From Microbacterium sp. SA39 (GTDB taxonomy: Bacteria; Actinomycetota; Actinomycetes; Actinomycetales; Microbacteriaceae), in assembly GCF_000967865.1 (NCBI RefSeq), contig NZ_JXRU01000033.1, forward strand, positions 1-64,000: a stretch of 64,000 nucleotides of DNA, written 5' to 3'. Made by a program: the position numbers and the translations under genes. The first letter of the stretch is position 1. Every line of letters starts with the position of its first letter. Positions 34,930 to 42,746 of this stretch are shown here, piece by piece. A model generated the notes under the pieces. The model worked only from the letters and a program-made list of their open reading frames with translations. It did not search any database and was not told the origin of the DNA.

Positions 34930-35010
34930 CGGTCGTTGAGCGAGCGCAGCGAGACGAAACGCGGTGGTTCCCGTTTCGTCTCGTCGCTTCGCTCCTCGCT
35001 CAACGACCGG
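34930..35010. repeat. Inverted pair of dispersed repeat between binding protein and ATPase genes
   Basis: An inverted copy (34930-34962) and a forward copy (34972-35010) of the same repeat as at 20649-20734, in the opposite order. They share end blocks GGTCGTTGAGCGAGCG and GAGACGAAACG, and can form a long hairpin. It stands 7 bp after the binding-protein stop. Confidence 0.75.
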
Positions 35011-35017
35011 GTCGGCG

Positions 35018-36682
35018 TCACTCGGCCGGCTTCAGCTTCGTGAGGATCTGCACGATGTTCTGCTGAGTCGGGTCGGCAGACGCGTACGGGTCCTCCTCGG
35101 ACGGCCAGCCGACGTAGTTCCGGGTGTTGAACTCGCCCAGCAGCGGATGCGCGCCGAGCGGGATCGCCGGAACCTGCTCGACGAAGATCTTCTGCATGGT
35201 GTCGAGGGCCGCGGTGCGCTCCTCCTCAGAGGAGGCGTTCGCGTAGGTGTTCAACGCCTCGGTCGCTGCCGGGTCCTCGAAGCGGCCGAAGTTGAATCCG
35301 GCGATGCCGTCGGGCGAGATCCAGCGCGGGTCCATGGTCGAGGTGTACAGGCCGTACGCGGTGCCGCTGTCCTCGAGCCAGTGGATGATGGCCGAGAACG
35401 AGCCGTCGTCGCGCGGGCCCTGCCAGCCGCCCCAGTCGGGCATGTCGATCTTCACTTCGGCGCCGATGGACTCGGAGACGTCTTCCGCGATGAGCTCCTG
35501 CGCCGTGTTCCAGTCGCTCCATCCCGAGGGAACCGAGAGCGTGAAGGAGACAGGAGTGCCATCGGGATCGACGAGCGCGTCGCCGTCCCACGTGTACCCG
35601 GCGGCTTCGAGCACGCCGCGGGCCTTCTCGGCATCCACGGAGTACTCCTGGCCCTCGAACTCGGGCTGGATCTCGTCCTCGAGGATGGTGGAGAGTCCGG
35701 TCACGGACCACACCGGCTCGCTGGCGCCTTCGCGGGCGATGTCGACGTAGGCGTCGCGATCGATGACCCAGGCGAGCGCCTGGCGGAACGCGGGGTCGTC
35801 GAACGGCTTCTGGTGCAGGTTCATGAAAAGCGTCGCGGAGCCGGTGGTCGGCGCGGCCCAGAACTTGTTGTTCTCGGGGTCAACCGAGAGGAACTGCTCC
35901 TCGATCTGCGGGATGAACGCCTGCGCCCAGTCGGCTTCGCCCTGCGCGAGGGCGGTGGTCAGCGCGGTGTTGTCGCCGTAGGAGACGTAGTGCAGTTCGG
36001 GCACGGCGAGGTCGCCGCCCCAGTAGTCGTCGCGGGCCTCGAGGGTGACCGACTCGGTCGACCAGTTCGACAGGGCGTAGGGTCCGGTGCCGACGAGGTC
36101 GTCGCCCTTGACAGGGTTCGTGGCCGGCTCGTCGAGGTTCTCCCAGATGTGCTTCGGAACGATCGGCACGTGCAGCACGCGGGCCAGGTTCACGAATTTC
36201 GACTGGCCGAACGTGAGGGTGACGGCGTCGCCCTCGACCGTGGCGCCCGTGAACTGCAGTCCCGCGGTGTCGAGCGCGGGGGTCGAGACCAGCTCGTAGG
36301 TGAAGACGATGTCCTCGGCGGTGAACGGCTCGCCGTCGCTCCAGGTGACATCCTTGCGGGGGACGACGGTCACAGCGGTGTAGTCGTCGTTCCACTCGAT
36401 GCTCTCGGCGAGCCAGGGCGTCACCTCGCGGTCGCCGGTCTGATTGACCAGGCCGAGCGACTCGAAGATGACCTTGCCGTACCCGTACTTCGATGCGGAC
36501 GAGTCGCCGACGAACGGGTTGTTGGATTCGGTCGTGATCGCGCCGTCGGGCTTCGCGATGGTGAGGGCGGCGGCTTCGCCGGAGCCGGCGTCGTCATTCC
36601 CGCCGGCGGCGCACCCGGCGAGGGCCGAGAGTCCGAGGGCGGTGATCGCTGTGACGGCGATCAGGGATTTCCTGAGCTTCAT
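35018..36682 (-). CDS. Family-5 solute-binding lipoprotein of Opp-type transporter
   Basis: A 554-residue extracellular binding protein (SBP_bac_5). Signal peptide MKLRKSLIAVTAITALGLSALAGCAAG has lipobox LAGC, so it is membrane-tethered. The mature part shows the family motif VTPWLAESIEWNDDYTAVTVVPRKDVTWSDG split over residues 80-115. Relatives bind peptides or, in sugar-linked operons, oligosaccharides. The downstream GH3 enzyme argues for a beta-oligosaccharide. ATG 36682 has AAGGAG 5 nt ahead; a longer frame to 36730 lies in the operator. First gene of the operon. Confidence 0.92.
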   Translation of the reverse strand: MKLRKSLIAVTAITALGLSALAGCAAGGNDDAGSGEAAALTIAKPDGAITTESNNPFVGDSSASKYGYGKVIFESLGLVNQTGDREVTPWLAESIEWNDDYTAVTVVPRKDVTWSDGEPFTAEDIVFTYELVSTPALDTAGLQFTGATVEGDAVTLTFGQSKFVNLARVLHVPIVPKHIWENLDEPATNPVKGDDLVGTGPYALSNWSTESVTLEARDDYWGGDLAVPELHYVSYGDNTALTTALAQGEADWAQAFIPQIEEQFLSVDPENNKFWAAPTTGSATLFMNLHQKPFDDPAFRQALAWVIDRDAYVDIAREGASEPVWSVTGLSTILEDEIQPEFEGQEYSVDAEKARGVLEAAGYTWDGDALVDPDGTPVSFTLSVPSGWSDWNTAQELIAEDVSESIGAEVKIDMPDWGGWQGPRDDGSFSAIIHWLEDSGTAYGLYTSTMDPRWISPDGIAGFNFGRFEDPAATEALNTYANASSEEERTAALDTMQKIFVEQVPAIPLGAHPLLGEFNTRNYVGWPSEEDPYASADPTQQNIVQILTKLKPAE

Positions 36683-36721
36683 TGCTACTCCTTGGGCACG
36701 GTCGTTGTGCTGTGTGGGGGA

Positions 36722-36757
36722 CACAAACACTTACTGTCGAGAAAGTAAGTGATTGTG
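36722..36757. promoter_or_regulatory. Putative TetR operator of the oligosaccharide operon
   Basis: Arms CACAAACACTTACT (36722-36735) and AGTAAGTGATTGTG (36744-36757) pair over 13 of 14 positions around an 8-nt centre. It lies between the divergent binding-protein and TetR genes and should serve both. A further half-site-like GGTAAGT is at 36770. Confidence 0.75.
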
Positions 36758-36810
36758 AGGTTACCCACTGGTAAGTTCGTTGGCAAGTACGGATCGGAAA
36801 GGGGCACAGC

Positions 36811-37452
36811 GTGACAGACGAGAAGTCGCGAGTGCGTCCGTCGACCCTCGCGAAGCGCGAGCAGATCCTCACCGCCGCCGTCGAGATCTTCGGCAACAAG
36901 GGGTCGACCAACGGCACGCTCGCCGATGTCGCGGAGCAGGTCGGCCTCACCCACGCCGGTGTTCTCCACCACTTCGGGTCGAAGCAGAAGCTGCTGCTCG
37001 AGGTGCTCTCCTACCGTGATCAGGCGGATGTCGCGGCGCTCGAGAAGAAGCACATTCCGGGCGGTCCCGAACTCTTCCTCCACCTGGTGCGCACGGCGTT
37101 CGCCAACGAGAAGCGCCCGGGCATCGTGCAGGCGTACACCGTGCTCTCGTCCGAGTCGGTGACCGACGACCATCCCGGTCGCGAGTACTTCGAAGATCGC
37201 TACACGACGCTGCGCCGCGAGGTGACCGCCGCTTTCCAGGAGCTGTGCACGCAGGAGGGCGTCGACGATCCGCAGCGCATCGCCGAGGCGGCATCCGGCA
37301 TCCTCGCCGTCATGGACGGACTGCAGCTGCAATGGCTCCTGCATCCGGACGAGATCGAACTCGGCGCCGCCAGCGAGTTCGCGATCCGCGCGATCGTCAA
37401 CGGCGTGCTGCATCCGGGTCCCGAGTTGGGCACGTACGCGCGCGAGGCGTGA
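36811..37452 (+). CDS. TetR family regulator divergent from the oligosaccharide operon
   Basis: A 213-residue regulator with TetR helix-turn-helix AKREQILTAAVEIFGNKGSTNGTLADVAE followed by THAGVLHHFGSKQKLLLEVLSYRD. The C-terminal half is a ligand-binding helical domain (WLLHPDEIEL near the end). GTG start with GGAAAGGGG upstream. Divergent from the binding-protein gene with a 14-bp inverted repeat between them, so it is the probable repressor of the transporter-GH3 operon. The inducer should be a sugar or its product. Confidence 0.9.
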   Translation: MTDEKSRVRPSTLAKREQILTAAVEIFGNKGSTNGTLADVAEQVGLTHAGVLHHFGSKQKLLLEVLSYRDQADVAALEKKHIPGGPELFLHLVRTAFANEKRPGIVQAYTVLSSESVTDDHPGREYFEDRYTTLRREVTAAFQELCTQEGVDDPQRIAEAASGILAVMDGLQLQWLLHPDEIELGAASEFAIRAIVNGVLHPGPELGTYAREA

Positions 37453-37469
37453 CGCTCTCCCTCGCCTGC

Positions 37470-37547
37470 CGACCCGGCCCCTTGTGCGCGAACCGGCCCT
37501 CTGCGAACCGCCATAGAGGGCCGGGTCGCGCAGAGAGGGCCGGGTCG
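37470..37547. repeat. Multi-arm inverted repeat after the TetR gene
   Basis: CGACCCGGCCC (37470-37480) can pair with GGGCCGGGTCG at 37518-37528 or at 37537-37547. A further CCGGCCCTCT (37493-37502) matches AGAGGGCCGG. It ends 33 bp before the M20 gene and probably closes the TetR transcript. Confidence 0.55.
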
Positions 37548-37579
37548 ACCCCGTCGACGGCCCGAGTAGGCTCGGCCTC

Positions 37580-38794
37580 ATGACGATCGACCTCGAAGCG
37601 CTCTACATCGACCTGCATCAGCATCCCGAGCTGTCGTTCCAGGAGACGCGCACCGCCGGCATCGCCGCGACGCACCTGCGGGAACTCGGGCTCGAGGTCG
37701 AAGAGGGCGTCGGAGTCACCGGCGTCGTGGGACTCCTCGAGAACGGCGAGGGCCCGGTCGTCTGGGTGCGCGCCGACATGGATGCGCTGCCCGTCGAGGA
37801 GCAGACCGGTCACGCCTATGCGAGCACGGCCAAGGGCATCGACCCCTCGGGCAACACGGTTCCCGTCATGCACGCGTGCGGCCACGACATGCACGTCACC
37901 GCGATGATCGGCGCCGTGGAGAAGCTCGTCGCCGAGCGTGCCGACTGGTCGGGCACCCTCGTCGTGCTGATCCAGCCCGCCGAGGAGTACGGCGCCGGAG
38001 CGCGCGCGATGCTCGATGACGGCATCCTCGAGCGCTACCCGAAGCCCGACGTGGTGCTCGGCCAGCACGTGACGCCGCTCCCCGCCGGAGTGATCGGCGT
38101 GCGCAGCGGCACCCAGATGGCGGCATCCGACGGCCTCACGGTCGTTCTGCATGGACGCGGCGGGCACGGCTCCCGTCCGCACTCGACGATCGACCCGATC
38201 GTGATGGCGGCGGCGACGGTGATGCGGCTGCAGACGATCGCCTCGCGTGAGATCGATCCGCAGGGCGTGGGCGTCGTGACGGTCGGCTCGATCCACGCCG
38301 GCCTCAAGAACAACATCATCCCCGCGGAGGCGACACTCGAACTCAGCCTGCGCTATCCGAACGAGGCTGCCCGCGAGAAGGTGCTCGCGAGCGTCGACCG
38401 CATCGTCCGCGCCGAGGCGCTGGCGTCGGGCGCCGAGCGCGAGCCCGAGATCCGCACCCTGCACACGCTTCCCGCGACGATCAACGATGAGGATGCCACG
38501 ACTCGCGTGACCGCCGCCCTCCAGCGTGCGCTGGGCGAAGCATCCGTCATCGATCCGGGCATGTTCACCGGCAGCGAGGACGTCTCGTGGTTCGCGCGCG
38601 ACGCCGGCGCGCCCCTGGTCTTCTGGTTCTGGGGCGGCGTCGACGCGGCGAAGTTCGCCGAGGCCGTCGCGGCCGGTCGCCTGGACAAGGACATCCCGAC
38701 CAACCACTCGCCGTTCTTCGCGCCCGAGATCCACCCGACGATCGAGGTCGGCGTCACCGCGCTCTCGGCTGCCGCCCGCGAGTTCCTCAGCTAG
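37580..38794 (+). CDS. M20 family metallopeptidase / amidohydrolase
   Basis: A 404-residue cytosolic zinc hydrolase of the hippurate hydrolase / N-acyl-amino-acid amidohydrolase group. Metal ligands are visible: DLHQHPELSFQE, WVRADMDALPV, HACGHDMHVT, the Glu pair in QPAEEYGAG, LGQHV, and the late His in NHSPFFAPE. Central residues (GGHGSRPH) belong to the dimerisation/lid domain. It should cleave an N-acyl amino acid or small amide; the exact substrate is open. TAGGCT (37567-37572) lies 7 nt before the ATG, hence probably leaderless. Confidence 0.9.
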   Translation: MTIDLEALYIDLHQHPELSFQETRTAGIAATHLRELGLEVEEGVGVTGVVGLLENGEGPVVWVRADMDALPVEEQTGHAYASTAKGIDPSGNTVPVMHACGHDMHVTAMIGAVEKLVAERADWSGTLVVLIQPAEEYGAGARAMLDDGILERYPKPDVVLGQHVTPLPAGVIGVRSGTQMAASDGLTVVLHGRGGHGSRPHSTIDPIVMAAATVMRLQTIASREIDPQGVGVVTVGSIHAGLKNNIIPAEATLELSLRYPNEAAREKVLASVDRIVRAEALASGAEREPEIRTLHTLPATINDEDATTRVTAALQRALGEASVIDPGMFTGSEDVSWFARDAGAPLVFWFWGGVDAAKFAEAVAAGRLDKDIPTNHSPFFAPEIHPTIEVGVTALSAAAREFLS

Positions 38795-38803
38795 GACCGC
38801 ATC

Positions 38804-38844
38804 GACGCCGGTCGGCGCCGCGGCCCGCGGCCATTCTCGGCGTC
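38804..38844. terminator. GC-rich hairpin in the convergent gap after the M20 gene
   Basis: GACGCCG (38804-38810) pairs with CGGCGTC (38838-38844), and between them GCCGCGG-C-CCGCGGC forms a second stem. It sits between two convergent stops. No T run. Confidence 0.45.
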
Positions 38845-38867
38845 ACGGTCGCCGCTGACGCCGCCCG

Positions 38868-39131
38868 TCAGAGACGCCGAACGGTGATCGCCTCACGGCC
38901 GTAGGTCTGTCGCGCCGTGCGCATGCACCGCGAACACAGGATCTCGACGCGCCTCGGATGGCCTTCGCCGCACACGCAGTCGATCGTGACGCGCCACTTG
39001 GCCTTGCGCCCGCACGGCGCGTAGGCGGCGTCGTCACCGTGGTCGCATTCGCAGCGCTGGGGTTCGCGGTCGATGCTGATGAGCTCGTCGACGACGACGC
39101 TCTCCTTCTCCAGCTCCACAGTTCTCGCCAC
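38868..39131 (-). CDS. Small Cys-rich protein, probable zinc binder
   Basis: An 87-residue protein of unknown function. It carries eight regions with cysteines arranged as CECDHGDDAAYAPCG, then IDCVCGEGH and ILCSRCMRT, a spacing that suggests two zinc sites. The N-terminus is acidic (VELEKESVVVDELISID). I do not recognise a named family. The GTG start and the frame look natural by codon use. Convergent with the M20 gene, divergent from parD. Confidence 0.65.
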   Translation of the reverse strand: MARTVELEKESVVVDELISIDREPQRCECDHGDDAAYAPCGRKAKWRVTIDCVCGEGHPRRVEILCSRCMRTARQTYGREAITVRRL

Positions 39132-39189
39132 CAGCCGATGCTCCCAGGACTCGGCGGCGGTCGCAAGGCGAGAAGAGACCGGACACGAA

Positions 39190-39208
39190 TACCAATTCTT
39201 GGTAACCT
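39190..39208 (+). promoter_or_regulatory. parDE operator and -10
   Basis: TACCAA-TTC-TTGGTA (39190-39204) is a perfect inverted repeat overlapping TAACCT (39203-39208), which stands 6 nt before the parD ATG. A bound ParD would block the promoter. Confidence 0.65.
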
Positions 39209-39214
39209 TGCGTC

Positions 39215-39448
39215 ATGGGCCAGAACACCTCGATCAGCTTGGACGAGCATTTCTCGGACTTCCTCTCCCGCGAGGTCGCATCGGGGCGATTCAGATCCGC
39301 GAGCGAAGTGGTGCGCGCCGGACTCCGCCTGCTTGAAGACCAGGAGACGCAGATGGCTGCCCTGCGAGCCTCACTCGTTGCCGGTGAGAACAGCGGCGAG
39401 GCAGAGCCGTTCGACTTCGATGCGTTCATCGCCTCGAAGAAGCCGTGA
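39215..39448 (+). CDS. parD: ParD-type antitoxin
   Basis: A 77-residue ribbon-helix-helix antitoxin: NTSISLDEHFSDFLSREVASGRF then RSASEVVRAGLRLLEDQE, the ParD/CopG pattern. The disordered C-terminus (EAEPFDFDAFIASKKP) would wrap the toxin. It overlaps parE by GTGA. The ATG is 6 nt behind TAACCT, so the message is probably leaderless. Confidence 0.92.
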   Translation: MGQNTSISLDEHFSDFLSREVASGRFRSASEVVRAGLRLLEDQETQMAALRASLVAGENSGEAEPFDFDAFIASKKP

Positions 39449-39735
39449 AGCACTTTCGGCTCACGCCCGCGGCGCAACGCGACCTGTCCGGCATCTGGGA
39501 CTTCACCGAAGAGCGCTGGAACGCGGAGCAGGCCGAGACGTACATCATCGAACTTCGAGCGGCGATCGAGCGAGTAGCCGAGGCTCCGGAGCGCGGTCGA
39601 GCCTGCGATGGGATCCGAGAGGGATACCGCTGTTATCGTATCGGCAGCCATCTCGTGTTCTACATCGAGACGGACCGCAGCGTGGATGTCATCCGCATTC
39701 TGCATGAGCGCATGGACCCGACGAGACACCTCTGA
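39445..39735 (+). CDS. parE: ParE-type toxin
   Basis: A 96-residue RelE/ParE-superfamily toxin: FRLTPAAQRDLSGIWDFTEERW, then AETYIIELRAAIERVAEAPERG, then GYRCYRIGSHLVFYIETDRSVDVIRILHERMD. The C-terminal pattern (YRSYRxGxHxIFY, ILHxRMD) is that of ParE, which poisons gyrase, rather than RelE. GTG start overlapping the parD stop. Its stop is only 3 bp from the convergent modC stop. Confidence 0.92.
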   Translation: MKHFRLTPAAQRDLSGIWDFTEERWNAEQAETYIIELRAAIERVAEAPERGRACDGIREGYRCYRIGSHLVFYIETDRSVDVIRILHERMDPTRHL

Positions 39736-39738
39736 GCG

Positions 39739-40782
39739 TCAGCGCACGAACCGCACGTTCGCCGGGTCGACGCGTAGGCGCACCTCGTCGCCGGGGGCAA
39801 GCCGGGCGGCCTCGCCCAGCGAGACATCCACGGCACCGACCGCGGTGTGCACGCGGACGCCCGCGAGCGTCGGCTCGAGGCGGGTGATGCGGGTGCTCCA
39901 GCCCTCGGCATCCGTCCCGCCGACGATCCGCACGTCCTGGGGGCGAAAGGCAGCGGCGAGCGCCGCCCCGTCCCTCTCCGCGAGCGCACGCGAGTCGGCA
40001 TCCGAACTCGTCAACCGCAGATCGCCCTGCTGCCACCCGCCGCCGCTCGCGACTCCGACCAGCCGGTTCAGTCCCGCGATCGAGGCGACGAATCCGGATG
40101 CCGGTGCGGCGAGCACCTCGCGCACCGGACCGCTCTGCGTCACCCGGCCGGCCTCGATGACGATCAGCCGCTCGGCGAGGGCGACGGCGTCGGCGGCGTC
40201 GTGCGTCACGGCGATGGTCGTGGTGCCGGCGAGCTGGTCGCGCAGCATCCTGCGGATCTCGCCCGCCGTCTCGGGGTCGAGCGCGACGAGCGGTTCATCG
40301 AGCAGCACGGCGCGCGGGGAGGCGGCGAGCGCACGCGCGACAGCGACCCGCTGTCCTTCGCCGCCTGAGAGCTCGCGCGGCATCCGATCGCCCGCACCCG
40401 GCAGGCCGACGCGGATGAGCCACTCCTCCGCCGAGTCGCGCGCCTTGCGGGCATCGGCGCCGGCGGCCCGCGGGCCGAACGCCACGTTCTCGCGTACGGA
40501 CAGGTGCGGGAACAGCCGGGCGTCCTGACCGAGCAGCACGATCCCGCGGCTCATCGGCTCGGTGCGCACCCGCGGGGCGACGGCGCGGTCGACGACGCGT
40601 CCACCCACTTCGATCTCTCCCGCGGTCAGCGGCTCGAGCCCGGCGAGCGCCTGGAGCAGCGTCGACTTGCCCGCACCGCTCGGGCCCATCACCGCGACGG
40701 TCTCACCCTCGGCGACATCGAGGGTGACGTCGACGGCGAAGTGCTCGCGGTTCACGACGACGTGCGCGCGCAGCCCGCTCAT
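39739..40782 (-). CDS. modC: Molybdate ABC transporter ATP-binding protein
   Basis: A 347-residue ATPase: Walker A VMGPSGAGKSTLLQAL, signature LSGGEGQRVAVARALAASPRAVLLDEPLVALDPE, switch TIAVTHDAADAV. Residues from about 285 form a single TOBE (Mop-like) domain. It is last in modABC and overlaps modB by ATGA. An open frame reaching upstream to 41610 is a shadow of modB. Confidence 0.92.
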   Translation of the reverse strand: MSGLRAHVVVNREHFAVDVTLDVAEGETVAVMGPSGAGKSTLLQALAGLEPLTAGEIEVGGRVVDRAVAPRVRTEPMSRGIVLLGQDARLFPHLSVRENVAFGPRAAGADARKARDSAEEWLIRVGLPGAGDRMPRELSGGEGQRVAVARALAASPRAVLLDEPLVALDPETAGEIRRMLRDQLAGTTTIAVTHDAADAVALAERLIVIEAGRVTQSGPVREVLAAPASGFVASIAGLNRLVGVASGGGWQQGDLRLTSSDADSRALAERDGAALAAAFRPQDVRIVGGTDAEGWSTRITRLEPTLAGVRVHTAVGAVDVSLGEAARLAPGDEVRLRVDPANVRFVR

Positions 40783-41567
40783 CGCGCCGCCCCCGGGCGC
40801 CACCCGCGTACGAGCAGCAGCACGGCGATCGCGGTGGCGAGCAGCAGCAGGGCGAGTGCGACCGCAGCGCCCTGGGAGACTCCGGCGCCGTTGAACGCGG
40901 TGTAGATCGCGAGCGGCATCGTCTGCGTGACGCCCGGCCTGTTGCCCGCGAACAGTGCCGTCGCCCCGAACTCGCCGATCGCCCGCGCGAAGCAGAGCAC
41001 GACTCCGGCGACGATCCCGGGCGCCGCAAGGGGGAGGGTGATGCGGCACAGGATCGTCCAGCGCCCGGCGCCGAGGGCTGCGGCGGTGCGCTCGTAGTCG
41101 ACCCCTGAGGTCCGCACGGCACCCTCGACGGCGAGCACCAGGAACGGCAGCGCGACGAAGGTCTGCGCGAGCACGACAGCCGGGGTGCTGAACGAGATCC
41201 CGAGCCCGCCGAACCATCCGGCACGCCCGAACAGGTACAGCAGCGCCACGCCACCGACCATCGGCGGAAGCACCAGCGGGACAGTCACCGCCGCGCGCAG
41301 CACCGCGGCACGGCGAGGCCCGGACCTCGCGATGAACAGCGCCAGGGGCACCCCGACGACGATGCACGCCACAGTCGCGATGAGCCCGGTGCCGAGCGAG
41401 AGGCCGAGCGCCGAGAGGGCGGCCTCCGAGGTCACATCGGCGAGGAACGTCGACCACTGCACCCGGGCGACCAGCGCGGCGAGCGGCAGGATCAGGAACG
41501 CCAGCCCGATCAGCGCGGGCACGGCGAGCGAGCGGGGCGCGTACCCCTGCGCGCCGGGCGTGCTCAT
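40779..41567 (-). CDS. modB: Molybdate ABC transporter permease
   Basis: A 262-residue membrane protein with six helices. It has the ModB-type segments VTVPLVLPPMVGGVALLYLFGR, the coupling region VDYERTAAALGAGRWTILCRITLPLA, and GEFGATALFAGNRPGVTQTMPLAIY, which is diagnostic for molybdate/tungstate permeases. Overlaps modA by ATGA. The transporter imports molybdate for the cofactor genes 5 kb away. Confidence 0.94.
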   Translation of the reverse strand: MSTPGAQGYAPRSLAVPALIGLAFLILPLAALVARVQWSTFLADVTSEAALSALGLSLGTGLIATVACIVVGVPLALFIARSGPRRAAVLRAAVTVPLVLPPMVGGVALLYLFGRAGWFGGLGISFSTPAVVLAQTFVALPFLVLAVEGAVRTSGVDYERTAAALGAGRWTILCRITLPLAAPGIVAGVVLCFARAIGEFGATALFAGNRPGVTQTMPLAIYTAFNGAGVSQGAAVALALLLLATAIAVLLLVRGWRPGAAR

Positions 41568-42352
41568 GGCTTGCCGAAGCCGAAGTCCGCGAGGATCCGC
41601 TGCCCGGCATCCGACAGGACGAAGGCTACGAACGCGTCCGCGGCATCCGGATTCGAGGCGTCTGCGAGCGCCGCGATCGGGTAGTGGTTGACGACGTCGC
41701 CGGCACCCTCCGGCACGATCACCTCGATGTCGTCGCGCCCCACGGCATCGGTCGCGTAGACGAGTCCGGCGTCGGCCTCGGAGGCGGCGACCTTCGTCAG
41801 CACGGCGGTCACGTTCTGCTCGAGACTCGCGGCTTCGACCGTGACGTCGGCGGCCTCCAGAAGCTTCGCGGATGCCGCGCCGCACGGCACCTCGGGCGCA
41901 CAGAGCACGGTGGTGACGCTCGCGAGGTCGGCGAGCGTCTCGACCTCTCCCGGGTTACCCGCCGGTACGGCGATCACGAGCGTGTTCGAGGCGAAGAGCG
42001 CCGGGTCGACAGCGGCACCCTCCGCTTTGTCCATGTTCGCCTCGTCGGCGGAGGCGAACACGCCGGCTGGGGCACCCGCGAGGATCTGCGTGACGAGGGT
42101 GGAGGATCCGTCGTAGACCGGGCTCACGGTCACGTCGGGGTTCTCGGCCGAGAACTCCTCGGCGATCGCGTCGAAGGCACCGGAGAGCGAGGCGGCGGCG
42201 TAGACGATGACTTCACCGGACAGGCTGCTCTCCGGTGCAGTCTCGGACGGCGACGCGGAAGGTGCGGATCCGGCGACGCCGGCACATCCGGTGAGAAGGA
42301 GAGCGGCGCCCGCGAGGAGCGCGAACGAGGATCGGCGGAGTGAGCGGTTCAT
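41564..42352 (-). CDS. modA: Molybdate-binding lipoprotein
   Basis: A 262-residue periplasmic-type binding protein anchored by the lipobox LLLTGCAG. It shows the ModA start EVIVYAAASLSGAFDAIAEEF with the oxyanion-binding Ser in AAASL, then YDGSSTLVTQILAGAPAGVFASAD, and later GLVYATDAVG. Two Cys in VLCAPEVPCG. It lies 1 nt after the Mop-type regulator gene. Confidence 0.94.
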   Translation of the reverse strand: MNRSLRRSSFALLAGAALLLTGCAGVAGSAPSASPSETAPESSLSGEVIVYAAASLSGAFDAIAEEFSAENPDVTVSPVYDGSSTLVTQILAGAPAGVFASADEANMDKAEGAAVDPALFASNTLVIAVPAGNPGEVETLADLASVTTVLCAPEVPCGAASAKLLEAADVTVEAASLEQNVTAVLTKVAASEADAGLVYATDAVGRDDIEVIVPEGAGDVVNHYPIAALADASNPDAADAFVAFVLSDAGQRILADFGFGKP

Positions 42353-42353
42353 G

Positions 42354-42746
42354 TCAGCCCTTCGGCAGTTCGACGACGACCTGCGTCGCCTTGACGGATG
42401 CCGTGGCGAGCGAGCCGACCTCGAGCTGCAGGTCGCGGGCGGCCTCGGCCGACATCAGCGAGACGACGCGGTGGGGTCCGGACTGGAGGTCGACCTGGGC
42501 CATGAGCCCTTCGATCTGCACGCGGGTCACGATGCCGACGAAACGATTGCGGGCGCTGGAGAGTGCATGGTCGGCCGCCAGCGCCTCCTCGGCCAGGGCG
42601 ACTGCACGCGCCGCGAGCGCGTCGCCGGGGATCTCGGCGGGCACGGCATCCGTCACCGGCAGGATGCCGTGGTCGATCCACCGGCGCACGGTGTCATCAC
42701 TCACCCCGAGAAGCTGTGCGGCGCGGGCGATCCGATAGGTCTGCAT
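42354..42746 (-). CDS. HTH-Mop molybdate-responsive regulator
   Basis: A 130-residue protein pairing an N-terminal MerR-like helix-turn-helix (TYRIARAAQLLGVSDDTVRRWIDHG) with a C-terminal Mop/TOBE domain (ARNRFVGIVTRVQIEGLMAQVDL to LATASVKATQVVVEL), which binds molybdate. It probably controls modABC, which it precedes by 1 nt. TAGATT (42753-42758) lies 6 nt before its ATG, so a promoter inside the tail of the upstream MFS gene can drive a leaderless mop-modABC transcript. Confidence 0.88.
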   Translation of the reverse strand: MQTYRIARAAQLLGVSDDTVRRWIDHGILPVTDAVPAEIPGDALAARAVALAEEALAADHALSSARNRFVGIVTRVQIEGLMAQVDLQSGPHRVVSLMSAEAARDLQLEVGSLATASVKATQVVVELPKG

